From Roseburia sp. 1XD42-69 (GTDB lineage Bacteria > Bacillota > Clostridia > Lachnospirales > Lachnospiraceae), in contig NZ_RAZG01000004.1 of assembly GCF_003612565.1 (NCBI RefSeq), positions 87,632 to 151,631 on the forward strand: 64,000 nucleotides of DNA, given 5' to 3'. How positions within the stretch are numbered: the first letter of the stretch is position 1; every line of letters starts with the position of its first letter. Positions 9,170 to 17,709 of the stretch are shown here, one piece after another. The notes below the pieces were generated by a model. That model was given only the letters and a program-made list of their open reading frames with translations, was not told where the DNA came from and searched no databases. Both the position numbers and the translations under genes were made by a program.

Positions 9170-9198
9170 TTGAATTTAAACCTTCAGTATGATATAGT
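9170..9198 (+). promoter_or_regulatory. sigma-A-like promoter before the acyl-chemistry operon
   Basis: TTGAAT and TATAGT are separated by exactly 17 nt (9170-9175 and 9193-9198), 77 nt upstream of the GNAT gene. It would start the co-directional run GNAT, SDR, ACP, ligase, thioesterase, LuxE-LuxC. No operator is obvious. Confidence 0.45.
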
Positions 9199-9275
9199 AA
9201 ACCTTGTATAGGCAGAATATTCCATGTTTTTTACCAATTTTGGGATTGAAAAAATAGAGGAGAAGGAAACAGGAA

Positions 9276-10010
9276 ATGAAAATAGTTGATGCAGTTTGGG
9301 AAAAAAGAAATCTAGGTGTGGAAACTGTTGATTTTACAATTGAAGAAAATGATGAAATCCAGAATGTAAAAGAATTATTGTTAAAATATGATGCACCTTA
9401 TCAAGTGATGCATGTCCCGTCAGGAAAAACAGACGTTTTATTGTCTGCCGGGGAACTTGGTTTTTCTGTTATAGAAGTTAATATTAAACTTGGACATCAA
9501 ATGAAAGATGTTTCGATTCCCAGGTTGTTTCAGAGATATGAAAAGGGCATCTCATACCATGATGCAGAGAGAGAAGAAATAGAAAAAATATTGGAAATAG
9601 TAGAGCAGGGAGAAATGTTTATCACTGACAAGATAGCAAAAGACCCTTGTTTTGGAAAAGATAAATCAGGTTATAGATACAGATGCTGGTGTGAACAGGT
9701 ATTAGAGAATAATGCTTCTGTTGTAGTGTGTCAATACAAAAATGAAAATATAGGTTTTGAAATATATACAGTAAACGCAGAGACAAATAAAGCAACAAAT
9801 ATTGTGGGTGGGGTATTCCCGAAATACACAGGGGGAGGGTTAGGCTTTGGTCCTTTATGGGTGGAATTGCTCCATCAAAAAGAAGCAGGCATTAAAAGTG
9901 TAGTAACGTCGGTATCCTCCAATAATATTCCGGTGTTGAAATTGCATGAATCCTTGGGATACCAGGTACAGGATATGACGTATATTTTGATAAAACATTT
10001 AGACTGTTAG
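9276..10010 (+). CDS. GNAT N-acyltransferase, WecD-like
   Basis: A 244-residue protein with a C-terminal GNAT fold at about residues 125-244. The acyl-CoA pyrophosphate region reads YTGGGLGFGPLW and is followed by VTSVSSNNIPVLKLHESLGY, the conserved end of the domain. The N-terminal 110 residues (MKIVDAVWEKRNLGVET) resemble the WecD extension, and WecD acetylates the 4-amino group of dTDP-Fuc4N. With the WecE-like enzyme at 5147, an N-acylated 4-amino-4,6-dideoxy sugar is the likely product. Because an ACP/ligase set follows at once, the donor may be an acyl thioester other than acetyl-CoA. Family sure; donor and acceptor inferred. Confidence 0.72.
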   Translation: MKIVDAVWEKRNLGVETVDFTIEENDEIQNVKELLLKYDAPYQVMHVPSGKTDVLLSAGELGFSVIEVNIKLGHQMKDVSIPRLFQRYEKGISYHDAEREEIEKILEIVEQGEMFITDKIAKDPCFGKDKSGYRYRCWCEQVLENNASVVVCQYKNENIGFEIYTVNAETNKATNIVGGVFPKYTGGGLGFGPLWVELLHQKEAGIKSVVTSVSSNNIPVLKLHESLGYQVQDMTYILIKHLDC

Positions 10011-10028
10011 TTGAGGGAAATGAATAAT

Positions 10029-10775
10029 ATGAAATTGCTGGAAAAGAAAGTATGCCTAGTTACAGGTACAAGCAGGGGGATCGGCGGGGAAATCGTAAAA
10101 AGATTCGCCCAGGAGGGTGCTGTTGTTTACGCAAATGCCAGAAAAGAAGGTAGTATTGATGAGAGTTCAAAACACTGGGAAGATGCCTATGGAACATCGG
10201 TTGTACCAGTTTATTTTGACGTAACAGATGAAAACGGTGCAAAACAGGCAATTATGAAAATCAAGAAAGAACAAGGCAGATTGGATGTTCTTGTGAATAA
10301 TGCCGGAATTATGAAAGATTCTGTTATTGGAATGATAAGCAGTGAATTAATGAAAGAAGTTTTTTCAGCCAATGTGTTTTCCGTTATCAGTTTAATTCAA
10401 TTGGCAAATAAATTGATGGGACGTCAAAAATCAGGAAGCATTATTAATTTGTCAAGCATAGTGGGAGTGGAAGGATCGGCAGGGCAACTGGTATATTCTG
10501 CTTCTAAGGGAGCTGTCGCAGCGATTACGAAAGCTGCGGCTAAGGAGCTGGCTATTAATAATATTCGTGTAAATGCTATTGCTCCAGGAATGATTGATAC
10601 GGATTTATTCAGAAGCATCGGAGAAGAAAATATTGAGAGAAATCTGAAACAGATTAAAATGGGAAGATTGGGTTCAACAACAGATGTTGCGAATGCCGCT
10701 GTTTTTCTTGCCTCTGATTTATCGTCTTATATCACAGGTCAGATATTAGGGGTTGACGGTGAAGCATCCGTGTAA
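10029..10775 (+). CDS. short-chain dehydrogenase/reductase, FabG-like
   Basis: A 248-residue classical SDR. The cofactor motif is TGTSRGIGG near the N-terminus, NNAG follows at mid-domain, and the catalytic Ser, Tyr and Lys are in NLSSIVGVEGSA and YSASKGA. The ending YITGQILGVDGE is that of FabG proteins, which reduce 3-oxoacyl-ACP to 3-hydroxyacyl-ACP with NADPH. ATG 10029 is preferred to TTG 10011 because GAGGG at 10013-10017 precedes it at a workable distance and the N-terminus then matches the family. The gene sits directly before a stand-alone ACP, so an ACP-bound substrate is likely. It may serve the role RfbM (an unrelated alcohol dehydrogenase) has in the V. cholerae O1 set. Confidence 0.8.
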   Translation: MKLLEKKVCLVTGTSRGIGGEIVKRFAQEGAVVYANARKEGSIDESSKHWEDAYGTSVVPVYFDVTDENGAKQAIMKIKKEQGRLDVLVNNAGIMKDSVIGMISSELMKEVFSANVFSVISLIQLANKLMGRQKSGSIINLSSIVGVEGSAGQLVYSASKGAVAAITKAAAKELAINNIRVNAIAPGMIDTDLFRSIGEENIERNLKQIKMGRLGSTTDVANAAVFLASDLSSYITGQILGVDGEASV

Positions 10776-10804
10776 AAATATTTTAGGAAAAGGAGATAAA
10801 AATT

Positions 10805-11044
10805 ATGTCAAACAGTGAAAAGTATTTAAAGGTTTTTGTTGATACATTGGAAATCCGCTCAGAGGAGGCAGAAGGTTTAAAATATAATTCTATTGCCAAT
10901 TGGGATTCAGTAGGACATATGAATCTGGTTGCCGCATTGGAGGACGCATTTGATATTATGATGGATACAGACGATATTATTGATTTCAGTTCATTTGAAA
11001 AAGGCAAGGAAATTCTTGCCTCAAACTACAGTATTGAATTTTAA
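10805..11044 (+). CDS. stand-alone acyl carrier protein
   Basis: A 79-residue acidic helical protein with the phosphopantetheine site in WDSVGHMNL, so Ser35 would carry the arm. Length and the closing helix are as in dedicated carrier proteins of secondary pathways rather than fatty-acid AcpP, whose site reads DSLD. It is preceded by AGGAGA and flanked by an SDR and an AMP-forming ligase. It should carry the acyl group being built and handed to the fused LuxE-LuxC protein or to a GNAT transferase. Confidence 0.85.
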   Translation: MSNSEKYLKVFVDTLEIRSEEAEGLKYNSIANWDSVGHMNLVAALEDAFDIMMDTDDIIDFSSFEKGKEILASNYSIEF

Positions 11045-11055
11045 GGAGATTTGCT

Positions 11056-12468
11056 ATGTGGGATTTTAGTCAGTATGGTTCACAGATTGCGCTTATTAAT
11101 GATTTGGGAGAGAAAGTTTCTTATGGTGAATTGCAGCAGGATTGTGAGAAGATAAAAAGTGTAATAGAGAAACGTTCTCTGGTTTTTTGCCTTTGTGAAA
11201 ATAAGGTGGGTTCAGTGGCAGGTTATGCGGCTTTTCTGAATCATCAGATAGTCCCGGTTCTGTTAAATGCACATTTGGAAGGCGGGTTACTGGCTAATTT
11301 ATTAGAGACATACAAGCCTGAGTTCTTATGGCTTCCAAAAGAACAAATAGAAAAATTCCCATCCATGGCAAAAGTTCTTGACATCAGGGACTATAGCTTG
11401 TTAAAAACTGATTTTGGTGAAGGTCATACCTTATATCCGGATCTGGCTTTGCTGTTGACCACTTCTGGCTCTACGGGAAGTCCTAAGTTTGTGCGCCAGA
11501 GTTATGCAAATATTAAGGCGAATACAGAGTCGATTATTGAATATCTGAACTTGGACTGCAGTGAAAGGGCAATTACAACGCTGCCAATGAATTATACCTA
11601 TGGTCTTTCCATTATTAATACCCATTTGATGGTTGGAGGTACGCTGCTTCTTACAGATAAAGGACTTATGCAGAAAGAGTTTTGGGAATTTTTCAGGGAA
11701 GAAGGGGCGACTTCTTTTGGCGGAGTTCCTTATACTTATGAAATGTTGGACAAGCTGAGATTTTATCGTATGAAGTTGCCTGAACTGAGATATATGACAC
11801 AGGCGGGAGGGAAGTTAATTCCGGAATTGCACAAGAAGTTTGCCGAATATGCAAAAGAGACAGGGAAGAAATTTATAGTTATGTATGGGCAGTGTGAAGC
11901 TACGGCCCGTATGGGGTATTTGCCGGCAGATAAGGCTCTTGAAAAATGCGGCTCTATGGGTATTGTGATTCCTGGAGGCAAATTTCATTTGATAGATGCC
12001 GATGGAAATGAAATCACAGATGCAAATGTAACCGGGGAACTGGTATATGAGGGGGCGAATGTTACTTTAGGATATGCCGAATGTGCAGAGGATCTTTCTA
12101 AAAGGGATGAAAGGCGGGGGATTCTTCAAACAGGAGACATGGCACAGTTTGATGAAGATGGCTTCTATTATATTGTTGGAAGAAAAAAAAGATTTTTGAA
12201 AATATACGGAAACAGAGTGAATCTGGATGAAATAGACCGGCTGATAAAAGGAAAATTCGATAATCTGGATTGTGCAAGTGCAGGCGTAGATGACCACATG
12301 TATATTTTTGTAACAGATAATTCAAAGGCGTTAGCGGTAAAAGAGTTTGTTGTTGAGAAAACCAAATTAAATCCAAGCGCTTTTCAGACAATCGTTATTG
12401 ATCAAATTCCTAAAAATGATGCCGGAAAAACATTGTATAAAGAATTAGCGAAGTATTACGAGGGGTAA
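11056..12468 (+). CDS. AMP-forming acyl ligase (acyl-ACP/acyl-CoA synthetase type)
   Basis: A 470-residue member of the ANL (acyl-CoA synthetase/NRPS adenylation) superfamily, which activates a carboxylate as acyl-AMP and transfers it to a thiol. The P-loop is at residues 135-145 (TTSGSTGSPK). MYGQCEATARMGYLP is motif A5, LQTGDMAQFDEDGFYYIVGR covers A7-A8, and the C-terminal catalytic Lys is in PKNDAGKTLYKEL. It is shorter than typical acyl-CoA synthetases, as in ligases that load discrete carrier proteins. Sitting 11 nt after the ACP gene, it most likely loads that ACP. The acid is unknown. RfbL in V. cholerae O1 is the analogue. Confidence 0.82.
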   Translation: MWDFSQYGSQIALINDLGEKVSYGELQQDCEKIKSVIEKRSLVFCLCENKVGSVAGYAAFLNHQIVPVLLNAHLEGGLLANLLETYKPEFLWLPKEQIEKFPSMAKVLDIRDYSLLKTDFGEGHTLYPDLALLLTTSGSTGSPKFVRQSYANIKANTESIIEYLNLDCSERAITTLPMNYTYGLSIINTHLMVGGTLLLTDKGLMQKEFWEFFREEGATSFGGVPYTYEMLDKLRFYRMKLPELRYMTQAGGKLIPELHKKFAEYAKETGKKFIVMYGQCEATARMGYLPADKALEKCGSMGIVIPGGKFHLIDADGNEITDANVTGELVYEGANVTLGYAECAEDLSKRDERRGILQTGDMAQFDEDGFYYIVGRKKRFLKIYGNRVNLDEIDRLIKGKFDNLDCASAGVDDHMYIFVTDNSKALAVKEFVVEKTKLNPSAFQTIVIDQIPKNDAGKTLYKELAKYYEG

Positions 12469-12475
12469 CAGCTAT

Positions 12476-13177
12476 ATGAAGATGTTTTGTTTCACCTATG
12501 CAGGAGGCAATGGGGATTTTTTTAACGGGTTGAAAAAGGAAGTATCAGCAAAAGGGCTGGAACTAGTAGCTTTGGATTATCCTGGGCATGGCACCAGAAG
12601 AAAAGAAGCATTTGAGACGGATTTTTATGGATTGTCATTGGATTTGCTATCTAAGATGAAAAGTATGCTGGATATAGAAGAGGAATATGCCCTTATGGGA
12701 TACAGCATGGGGAGCATAACAGCAACTGAGATAGTGAAAAGAATTATGGAAGAGGAAGTTATGTGTGAACCGCAGCATGTGTTTTTGGCAGCGCATGAAC
12801 CCAAAACATTGAGGGCTTTAGAAAATATTCCGGACGATATGCAGGATGATGTTTTGAAGGAACGCACGATTTCTTTTGGAGCAGTTCCGGAGGAACTGGT
12901 GGATAATCAGACTTTTTGGAGAATGTATATGCCGCTGTATAAAGCGGATTACAGAATGATTGGCAGATATGATTTTGGAACTTTGAATTTATCTACAGAT
13001 ATTAGAACTACTATATTATATTCTCAGACAGATACTCCATATGAAGAAATGGATAAATGGAGAAAGTATTATAAAGGAGATATAAAATTTTATAAATTTG
13101 AAGGGAATCATTTTTTTATAAAAGAACATGAAAAGGAAATCGCAGAAATAATCTTGGAGAGGTTGCCTGCGGATTAG
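12476..13177 (+). CDS. type II thioesterase (alpha/beta hydrolase)
   Basis: A 233-residue alpha/beta hydrolase of the GrsT/RifR type. The N-terminal FCFTYAGGNGDFF gives the oxyanion loop, MGYSMGS the nucleophile elbow with Ser77, and EGNHFFIKEH the catalytic His near residue 212. Such enzymes clear wrongly loaded or stalled acyl groups from carrier proteins, and sometimes release the product. It lies between the ligase and the LuxE-LuxC fusion with almost no spacing, so it is part of the same pathway. This partner is not part of the RfbK-L-M-N set as I know it. Confidence 0.82.
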   Translation: MKMFCFTYAGGNGDFFNGLKKEVSAKGLELVALDYPGHGTRRKEAFETDFYGLSLDLLSKMKSMLDIEEEYALMGYSMGSITATEIVKRIMEEEVMCEPQHVFLAAHEPKTLRALENIPDDMQDDVLKERTISFGAVPEELVDNQTFWRMYMPLYKADYRMIGRYDFGTLNLSTDIRTTILYSQTDTPYEEMDKWRKYYKGDIKFYKFEGNHFFIKEHEKEIAEIILERLPAD

Positions 13178-13186
13178 GTGGACAGT

Positions 13187-15505
13187 ATGAATTTTGAAGA
13201 TATATTACAGGTTGAGCCATATTCTTTAAGAAAAGAAGAAAAGAAGAAACTTCTTACGGAAAGATTGCTGGATTTGACCAGACTGCATAGAAATAATTGT
13301 AACCAATACGCAGATATGCTGGACAGCATATCATTTGACATAGACAAGGCAGGTTCTTACGAGGATTTGCCTTTTTTGCCAGTCAGGTTGTTTAAGGAGA
13401 TGGAGTTGAGAAGTGTACCAGAGGCCGATATTGTAAAAACGATGACATCTTCCGGAACAACGGGGCAGAGTGTTTCAAAAATATATTTGGACAGAGCGAC
13501 TTCTTCTAATCAGCAGAAAACTATGGTTAAGATAGTTTCTGATTTTACAGGATCTGCCAGAATGCCTATGATTATTATTGACAGTCCATCTGTTTTAAAG
13601 GACAGAAAAAAATTTTCCGCCAGGGGAGCTGGGATTTTAGGCTTTTCCATTTTTGGGTCAAAGAAAATGTATGCGCTGAATGAAGAAATGAAGCTGGATG
13701 TGGATGAACTGAGGAAGTTTTTGGAACAGCATAAAGGGCAGAGAATTTTGTTATTTGGTTTTACTTTTATGATATGGCAGCATTTTTACAAAGAGTTAGT
13801 GAGGCTGCAAAAGGAAGGAATAACTTTTGATTTGGCTCAGGGAATTTTAGTTCATGGCGGCGGTTGGAAAAAGCTCCAGAGTGAGGCTGTCAGCCCGGAA
13901 GAATTTCATGAGAGTCTGAAATCTGTTTGTGGTATAGATAATGTTCACGATTATTACGGTATGGTTGAACAAACCGGATGTATTTATATGCAGTGTGAAT
14001 GCGGCCATCTGCATACAAGTATTTTTTCAGATGTGATAGCCAGAAGGCCAAAGGATTTTTCTGTCTGCGATTTTGGAGAACCGGGAATTTTGCAGGTTGT
14101 ATCTACTATTCCTGAATCGTATCCCGGGCATTCTCTTTTGACAGAGGATGAGGGGGTTGTTTTGGGTGAGGATGACTGTCCATGTGGAAGAAAAGGGAAG
14201 TATTTTAAGATAAACGGAAGGATAGCGAAAGCAGAAATCAGAGGATGCAGTGACACGTATGCGGCAGATCATAGCAATAGAATGAAAGAGGCCAGGGATA
14301 CTAATGAAAGCAATTGCCTGAATAATGTTTCATTTTTTGTGGGAAATAAAGATAATTTAAGTCATATTCGTTCATTAGGAGTGAAAAAACCCTTTGATGT
14401 TATAGTTATAGAATTTTTAAATGCATTATCTAAAGAACTTATGGCGGGTAAAGATTCCAGATTATATCCGGATGTTGTTACCTTGGGTTTTTGGTTACGA
14501 AAATCATCTGTTCTGGCATTAAAGGAGAGGTTTGTAAGCAGCAGGAATATGGTGGGCAGAGGCGTTGCTTTTCATATTGCACCGTCCAATGTTCCTGTGA
14601 ATTATGCATATTCTTTATTTACAGGTATGCTGTGTGGAAATGCAAATGTTGTAAGAATCCCTTCAAAGGATTTCCCACAGGTATCGATTATAAATAATGC
14701 AATAAATAAAGTGTTGGCAGATTCTAAATATACCTCTGTACGGCCTTATATTAATTTAGTTCGATATGAAAGAAGCAGGGAGATTAATGATTATTTTTCT
14801 GAATTATGCGATATAAGAGTTATCTGGGGCGGTGATAATACGATTGCGGAACTCAGGAAATCACCCATTTCTCCCCGGGCAACGGAAATTACTTTTGCAG
14901 ACAGATATTCTTTGGCGGTTATTGATTCGGATGTATATTTAGAAAGAGAAAACAGGGAAAGGGCTGCCTTGGATTTCTATAATGATACGTATCTTTCTGA
15001 CCAAAATGCATGTACAAGTCCGCAAGTTGTAGTATGGTTGGGAAATAGGGCAGACGAGGCGAAGAAGCTGTTTTGGGATGAATTAAGAGCATTGACAGCG
15101 GCGAAGTATCCGTTTCAAGCTATTCAGGGCGTGGATAAACTTTCAAAATTGTATTTAGCTTCGGCAGGGTATAATACATCGATGAAAAAAGAAACGGGTG
15201 AAGATAATCATTTATTTCGGGTTCATGTGCAGAAGCTTACACCTGAACTGATGAATTACAGGGGGAACTGCGGTTATTTTTACGAGTACGACTGTCAGGA
15301 TATCATGGAACTACGGGATTTCTGTAACAATACCCATTGTCAGACAATTGGTTATATTGGGGATAAAGCTATATTGGGCCCCTTAATGAATTCAGGCATA
15401 AAAGGTGTGGACAGGGTTGTTCCCATAGGACATACCATGGATTTTGATTTTATATGGGATGGGTATAATCTGGCAGAACAGATGACAAGAACTTTACAAT
15501 TTTGA
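13187..15505 (+). CDS. fused LuxE (acyl-protein synthetase) - LuxC (acyl reductase)
   Basis: One 772-residue protein carries two bioluminescence-type domains. Residues 5-360 are LuxE-like: TMTSSGTTGQSVSK is the ATP loop, DYYGMVEQTGCIYMQCECGH and DDCPCGRKGKYFKINGR follow, and RGCSDT places Cys354 where LuxE has its acylated C-terminal cysteine. Residues 375-772 are LuxC-like, an aldehyde-dehydrogenase-fold reductase, with IAPSNVPVNYAYS, GNANVVRIPS and the catalytic cysteine in DQNACTSPQ (Cys609). Together they would reduce an activated acyl group to an aldehyde with NADPH. No luxAB is present, so light is not the purpose. ATG 13187 is chosen over GTG 13178 because AGGTGG lies 5 nt before it. 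LuxC/LuxE-type functions occur in V. cholerae RfbN, for tetronate synthesis. Confidence 0.88.
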   Translation: MNFEDILQVEPYSLRKEEKKKLLTERLLDLTRLHRNNCNQYADMLDSISFDIDKAGSYEDLPFLPVRLFKEMELRSVPEADIVKTMTSSGTTGQSVSKIYLDRATSSNQQKTMVKIVSDFTGSARMPMIIIDSPSVLKDRKKFSARGAGILGFSIFGSKKMYALNEEMKLDVDELRKFLEQHKGQRILLFGFTFMIWQHFYKELVRLQKEGITFDLAQGILVHGGGWKKLQSEAVSPEEFHESLKSVCGIDNVHDYYGMVEQTGCIYMQCECGHLHTSIFSDVIARRPKDFSVCDFGEPGILQVVSTIPESYPGHSLLTEDEGVVLGEDDCPCGRKGKYFKINGRIAKAEIRGCSDTYAADHSNRMKEARDTNESNCLNNVSFFVGNKDNLSHIRSLGVKKPFDVIVIEFLNALSKELMAGKDSRLYPDVVTLGFWLRKSSVLALKERFVSSRNMVGRGVAFHIAPSNVPVNYAYSLFTGMLCGNANVVRIPSKDFPQVSIINNAINKVLADSKYTSVRPYINLVRYERSREINDYFSELCDIRVIWGGDNTIAELRKSPISPRATEITFADRYSLAVIDSDVYLERENRERAALDFYNDTYLSDQNACTSPQVVVWLGNRADEAKKLFWDELRALTAAKYPFQAIQGVDKLSKLYLASAGYNTSMKKETGEDNHLFRVHVQKLTPELMNYRGNCGYFYEYDCQDIMELRDFCNNTHCQTIGYIGDKAILGPLMNSGIKGVDRVVPIGHTMDFDFIWDGYNLAEQMTRTLQF

Positions 15506-15596
15506 AAGGGAGGAAAATTGGACAAAAATTTATAAAATGGCGGAGAATGAAAAAATTGGGGGGGTTATCATTGGAACTGGCTGAAAGGAGAAAAGT

Positions 15597-16136
15597 ATGA
15601 TAATTCAGGGAAGTAACATTAAATTAGTACCGATAGATGAACATGATACAAGTAATGTAATCCGCTGGCGCAATAATGTACGGGATAAGTTTATTTCCAG
15701 AGACTTGTTCACCATAGAGAGCCATACGAAATGGTTAAATGAAGTTGTCAAAAGAGGCAAGGCGGCGCAGTTTATTATTGAGACAAAACAGGACGGAAAA
15801 GTGGGATCTGTTTTTTTGAAAGATATTGATAAAAATAACCAAAAAGCAGAATTTGGAATTTTTATCGGAGAAAGTTCTGCTTGGGGAAAAGGATATGGTA
15901 GTGAAGCAGCAAAATTAATAATTCAATATGGTTTTGAAAGATTGCAGTTGCACAAAATTATGCTCAGAGTTTTTTCGGAAAATAGTCATGCTATTAGAAG
16001 CTATGAGAAAGCCGGATTTGTCCAGGAAGGTTATTTGAAAGATGAAGTTTTTTTAGATGGCAGATATTATGATGTTATACTAATGAGAATAGTAAGAACC
16101 GACTATGTAAAAAAAGTGAAGAAAGAGGAAAAATAA
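15597..16136 (+). CDS. GNAT acetyltransferase, RimJ/PseH-like
   Basis: A 179-residue GNAT enzyme beginning IIQGSNIKLVPIDEHD, the usual start of the RimJ/RimL-PseH branch. The CoA loop reads SAWGKGYGSEAAKL, followed by HKIMLRVFSENSHAIRSYEKAGF, the family's closing strand and helix. PseH and related enzymes acetylate 4-amino groups of nucleotide-linked deoxy-amino sugars, which fits this locus with its WecE-like aminotransferase. AAAGGAG is 6 nt before the ATG. Ribosomal-protein or antibiotic acetylation are alternatives on family grounds but not on context. Confidence 0.72.
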   Translation: MIIQGSNIKLVPIDEHDTSNVIRWRNNVRDKFISRDLFTIESHTKWLNEVVKRGKAAQFIIETKQDGKVGSVFLKDIDKNNQKAEFGIFIGESSAWGKGYGSEAAKLIIQYGFERLQLHKIMLRVFSENSHAIRSYEKAGFVQEGYLKDEVFLDGRYYDVILMRIVRTDYVKKVKKEEK

Positions 16137-16137
16137 A

Positions 16138-17091
16138 TTGGCTAAAGTATCATTTGTGATTCCGTGTTACGCATCAGAGCATACCATTTCTTTGGTAATA
16201 GAAGAAGTGAATCAAGCAATTGAAAAATTAAATCGGTATGAATGGGAATTTGTGCTTGTGAATGATTGTTCTCCGGATAATACTTTTGAAGTGATTAAGA
16301 ATTTGTGTGTAGCATATTCAAATATAACCGGTATAAATCTGGCCCGTAATTTTGGACAGCATGCAGCCTTGATGGCAGGATTTCATCAGGTGTCTGGGGA
16401 TATTGTTGTTTGTTTGGATGATGATGGGCAGACACCGGGCAATGAAGTGGGAAAATTGTTAAGTAAAATTGAGGAAGGCTATGATGTTGTGTATGCCCAA
16501 TATGCCAATAAAAAGCATTCTGGTTTTCGGAATTGGGGCAGTAAGTTAAACAGCAAAATGACAGAGTATTTGCTCGATAAACCGAAAGATTTGTGTGTTT
16601 CCAGTTATTTTGCTGTCCGTAGATTTATTGTTGACGAAATGGTAAAATATGAACATTCATTTCCCTATGTAACCGGTTTGGTATTGCGTTCAACGAAAAG
16701 AATTACAAATGTTGAGGTAACCCACAGAGAAAGAGTGGAGGGAGTATCGGGGTATTCTTTAAAAAAGCTAATCGGTTTATGGTCAAATGGGTTTACGGCT
16801 TTTTCCGTAAAGCCACTGAGATTGGCTACAATTATAGGTATTCTGTTTGCACTGATTGGTTTTGTGGTGGTTTTGTTGTTGGTAATCAGAAAATTGTTAT
16901 ACCCGTCAGAAGTGTTGCTGGGGTGGAGTTCTACGATGTCTGTACTTATGATAATTGGAGGGATTATCTTAATTGTATTGGGGATTATTGGGGAATATAT
17001 AGGAAGAATTTATATTTGTATGAATCAGGCGCCACAGTATATTATCAGGGAGAGGATTGGGATTAATGATTTGAAAGAAGAAAAAAAATGA
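16138..17091 (+). CDS. GT2 glycosyltransferase, GtrB/ArnC-like with two C-terminal helices
   Basis: A 317-residue family 2 enzyme that should load a sugar onto undecaprenyl phosphate. VNDCSPDNT binds the nucleotide, LDDDGQTPG holds the DxD metal site, and RERVEGVSGYSLKKL is the conserved loop before the membrane part, with helices near residues 228-255 and 263-292. The start is TTG 16138, supported by AGAGGAA upstream; no ATG lies nearby in frame. The gene is followed by two wrecked SMR-like genes, so this looks like a former GT2-SMR-SMR flipping set whose transporter half has been lost. It may now rely on the intact pair at 4299-4963. Confidence 0.8.
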   Translation: MAKVSFVIPCYASEHTISLVIEEVNQAIEKLNRYEWEFVLVNDCSPDNTFEVIKNLCVAYSNITGINLARNFGQHAALMAGFHQVSGDIVVCLDDDGQTPGNEVGKLLSKIEEGYDVVYAQYANKKHSGFRNWGSKLNSKMTEYLLDKPKDLCVSSYFAVRRFIVDEMVKYEHSFPYVTGLVLRSTKRITNVEVTHRERVEGVSGYSLKKLIGLWSNGFTAFSVKPLRLATIIGILFALIGFVVVLLLVIRKLLYPSEVLLGWSSTMSVLMIIGGIILIVLGIIGEYIGRIYICMNQAPQYIIRERIGINDLKEEKK

Positions 17092-17369
17092 GGGTATCTC
17101 TGCATTATTATTCGAGAAGATTATTTTCAGAAAATTAAGGGCATTTTTCATGGTATTATGATTTGTCAGTGGGATTGGAAACCGTTATGGCAACAGATTT
17201 TCTTCTGAAATATTATAGAAAAAGCTGGAAGACATATATTGTCTTTGATACATTTGGGTTACAACTTTTTTCTGGAGTACATTATATTTATTTAATATGT
17301 ATTAATGGTACATATTGGATTAAAATAAAGTAGAGCATAGCAGTAAATAATTAAAAATAGGAGTGGCAG
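17092..17369 (+). other. non-coding or degenerate stretch
   Basis: No intact gene was found here. A 60-70 codon frame with residues such as YYDLSVGLETVMA can be read at about 17150-17333 but has no start or RBS and matches no family I recognise. It is probably remnant coding sequence. Confidence 0.35.
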
Positions 17370-17709
17370 ATGAAAAAGAAAAATACTGTGAAAGATTACA
17401 TTTTGTTGCATAGTGTTCTAGTATTTTATTCTTTTGGCTCAGTGTTTTTAAAATTGCATCTAATCAAATATTTTATCTGTTACTTTTTTATTTTCGTATG
17501 GTATGGTTCTGGTAATAATGTTTTGTTATGCTTTAGTTTGGCAGCAGTTTCTGAAAGGATTTGACCTTACGGTTGCGTTTGCAAATAAAGCTGTAGTTAT
17601 TGTATGGGGGATTCTTTTTTATCAAGAAGAAATCACATGGAATGTGTTGTTTGGTGCGGTGACTATAATAGTTGGAATATGGATGGTTGCAAAAAATGAG
17701 GGATATTAA
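17370..17709 (+). pseudogene. frameshifted SMR/EamA-like gene (first subunit)
   Basis: The start (MKKKNTVKDYILLHSVLVFY, with RBS AGGAGT) matches the first helix of an SMR-type protein. The end (ILFYQEEITWNVLFGAVTII, then VGIWMVAK) is the third loop and fourth helix of the same family. The two halves lie in different frames, switching around 17450-17500. The complete form would be about 112 residues, like the intact gene at 4299. Its loss removes half of a lipid-sugar flippase pair. Confidence 0.65.

Noticed and set aside
11056..13177. Nonribosomal peptide or polyketide cluster
   Set aside because: There is a ligase, an ACP and a type II thioesterase, but no condensation, ketosynthase or acyltransferase modules; the context is polysaccharide synthesis.
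13187..15505. A bioluminescence operon
   Set aside because: Only LuxC- and LuxE-type domains occur; no luxA, luxB or luxD, and the neighbours are glycan and ACP genes.
15506..15596. Short peptide gene with a G7 run (ATG near 15538)
   Set aside because: It would be about 16 residues, without a good RBS or recognisable sequence; probably leader sequence of the GNAT gene.
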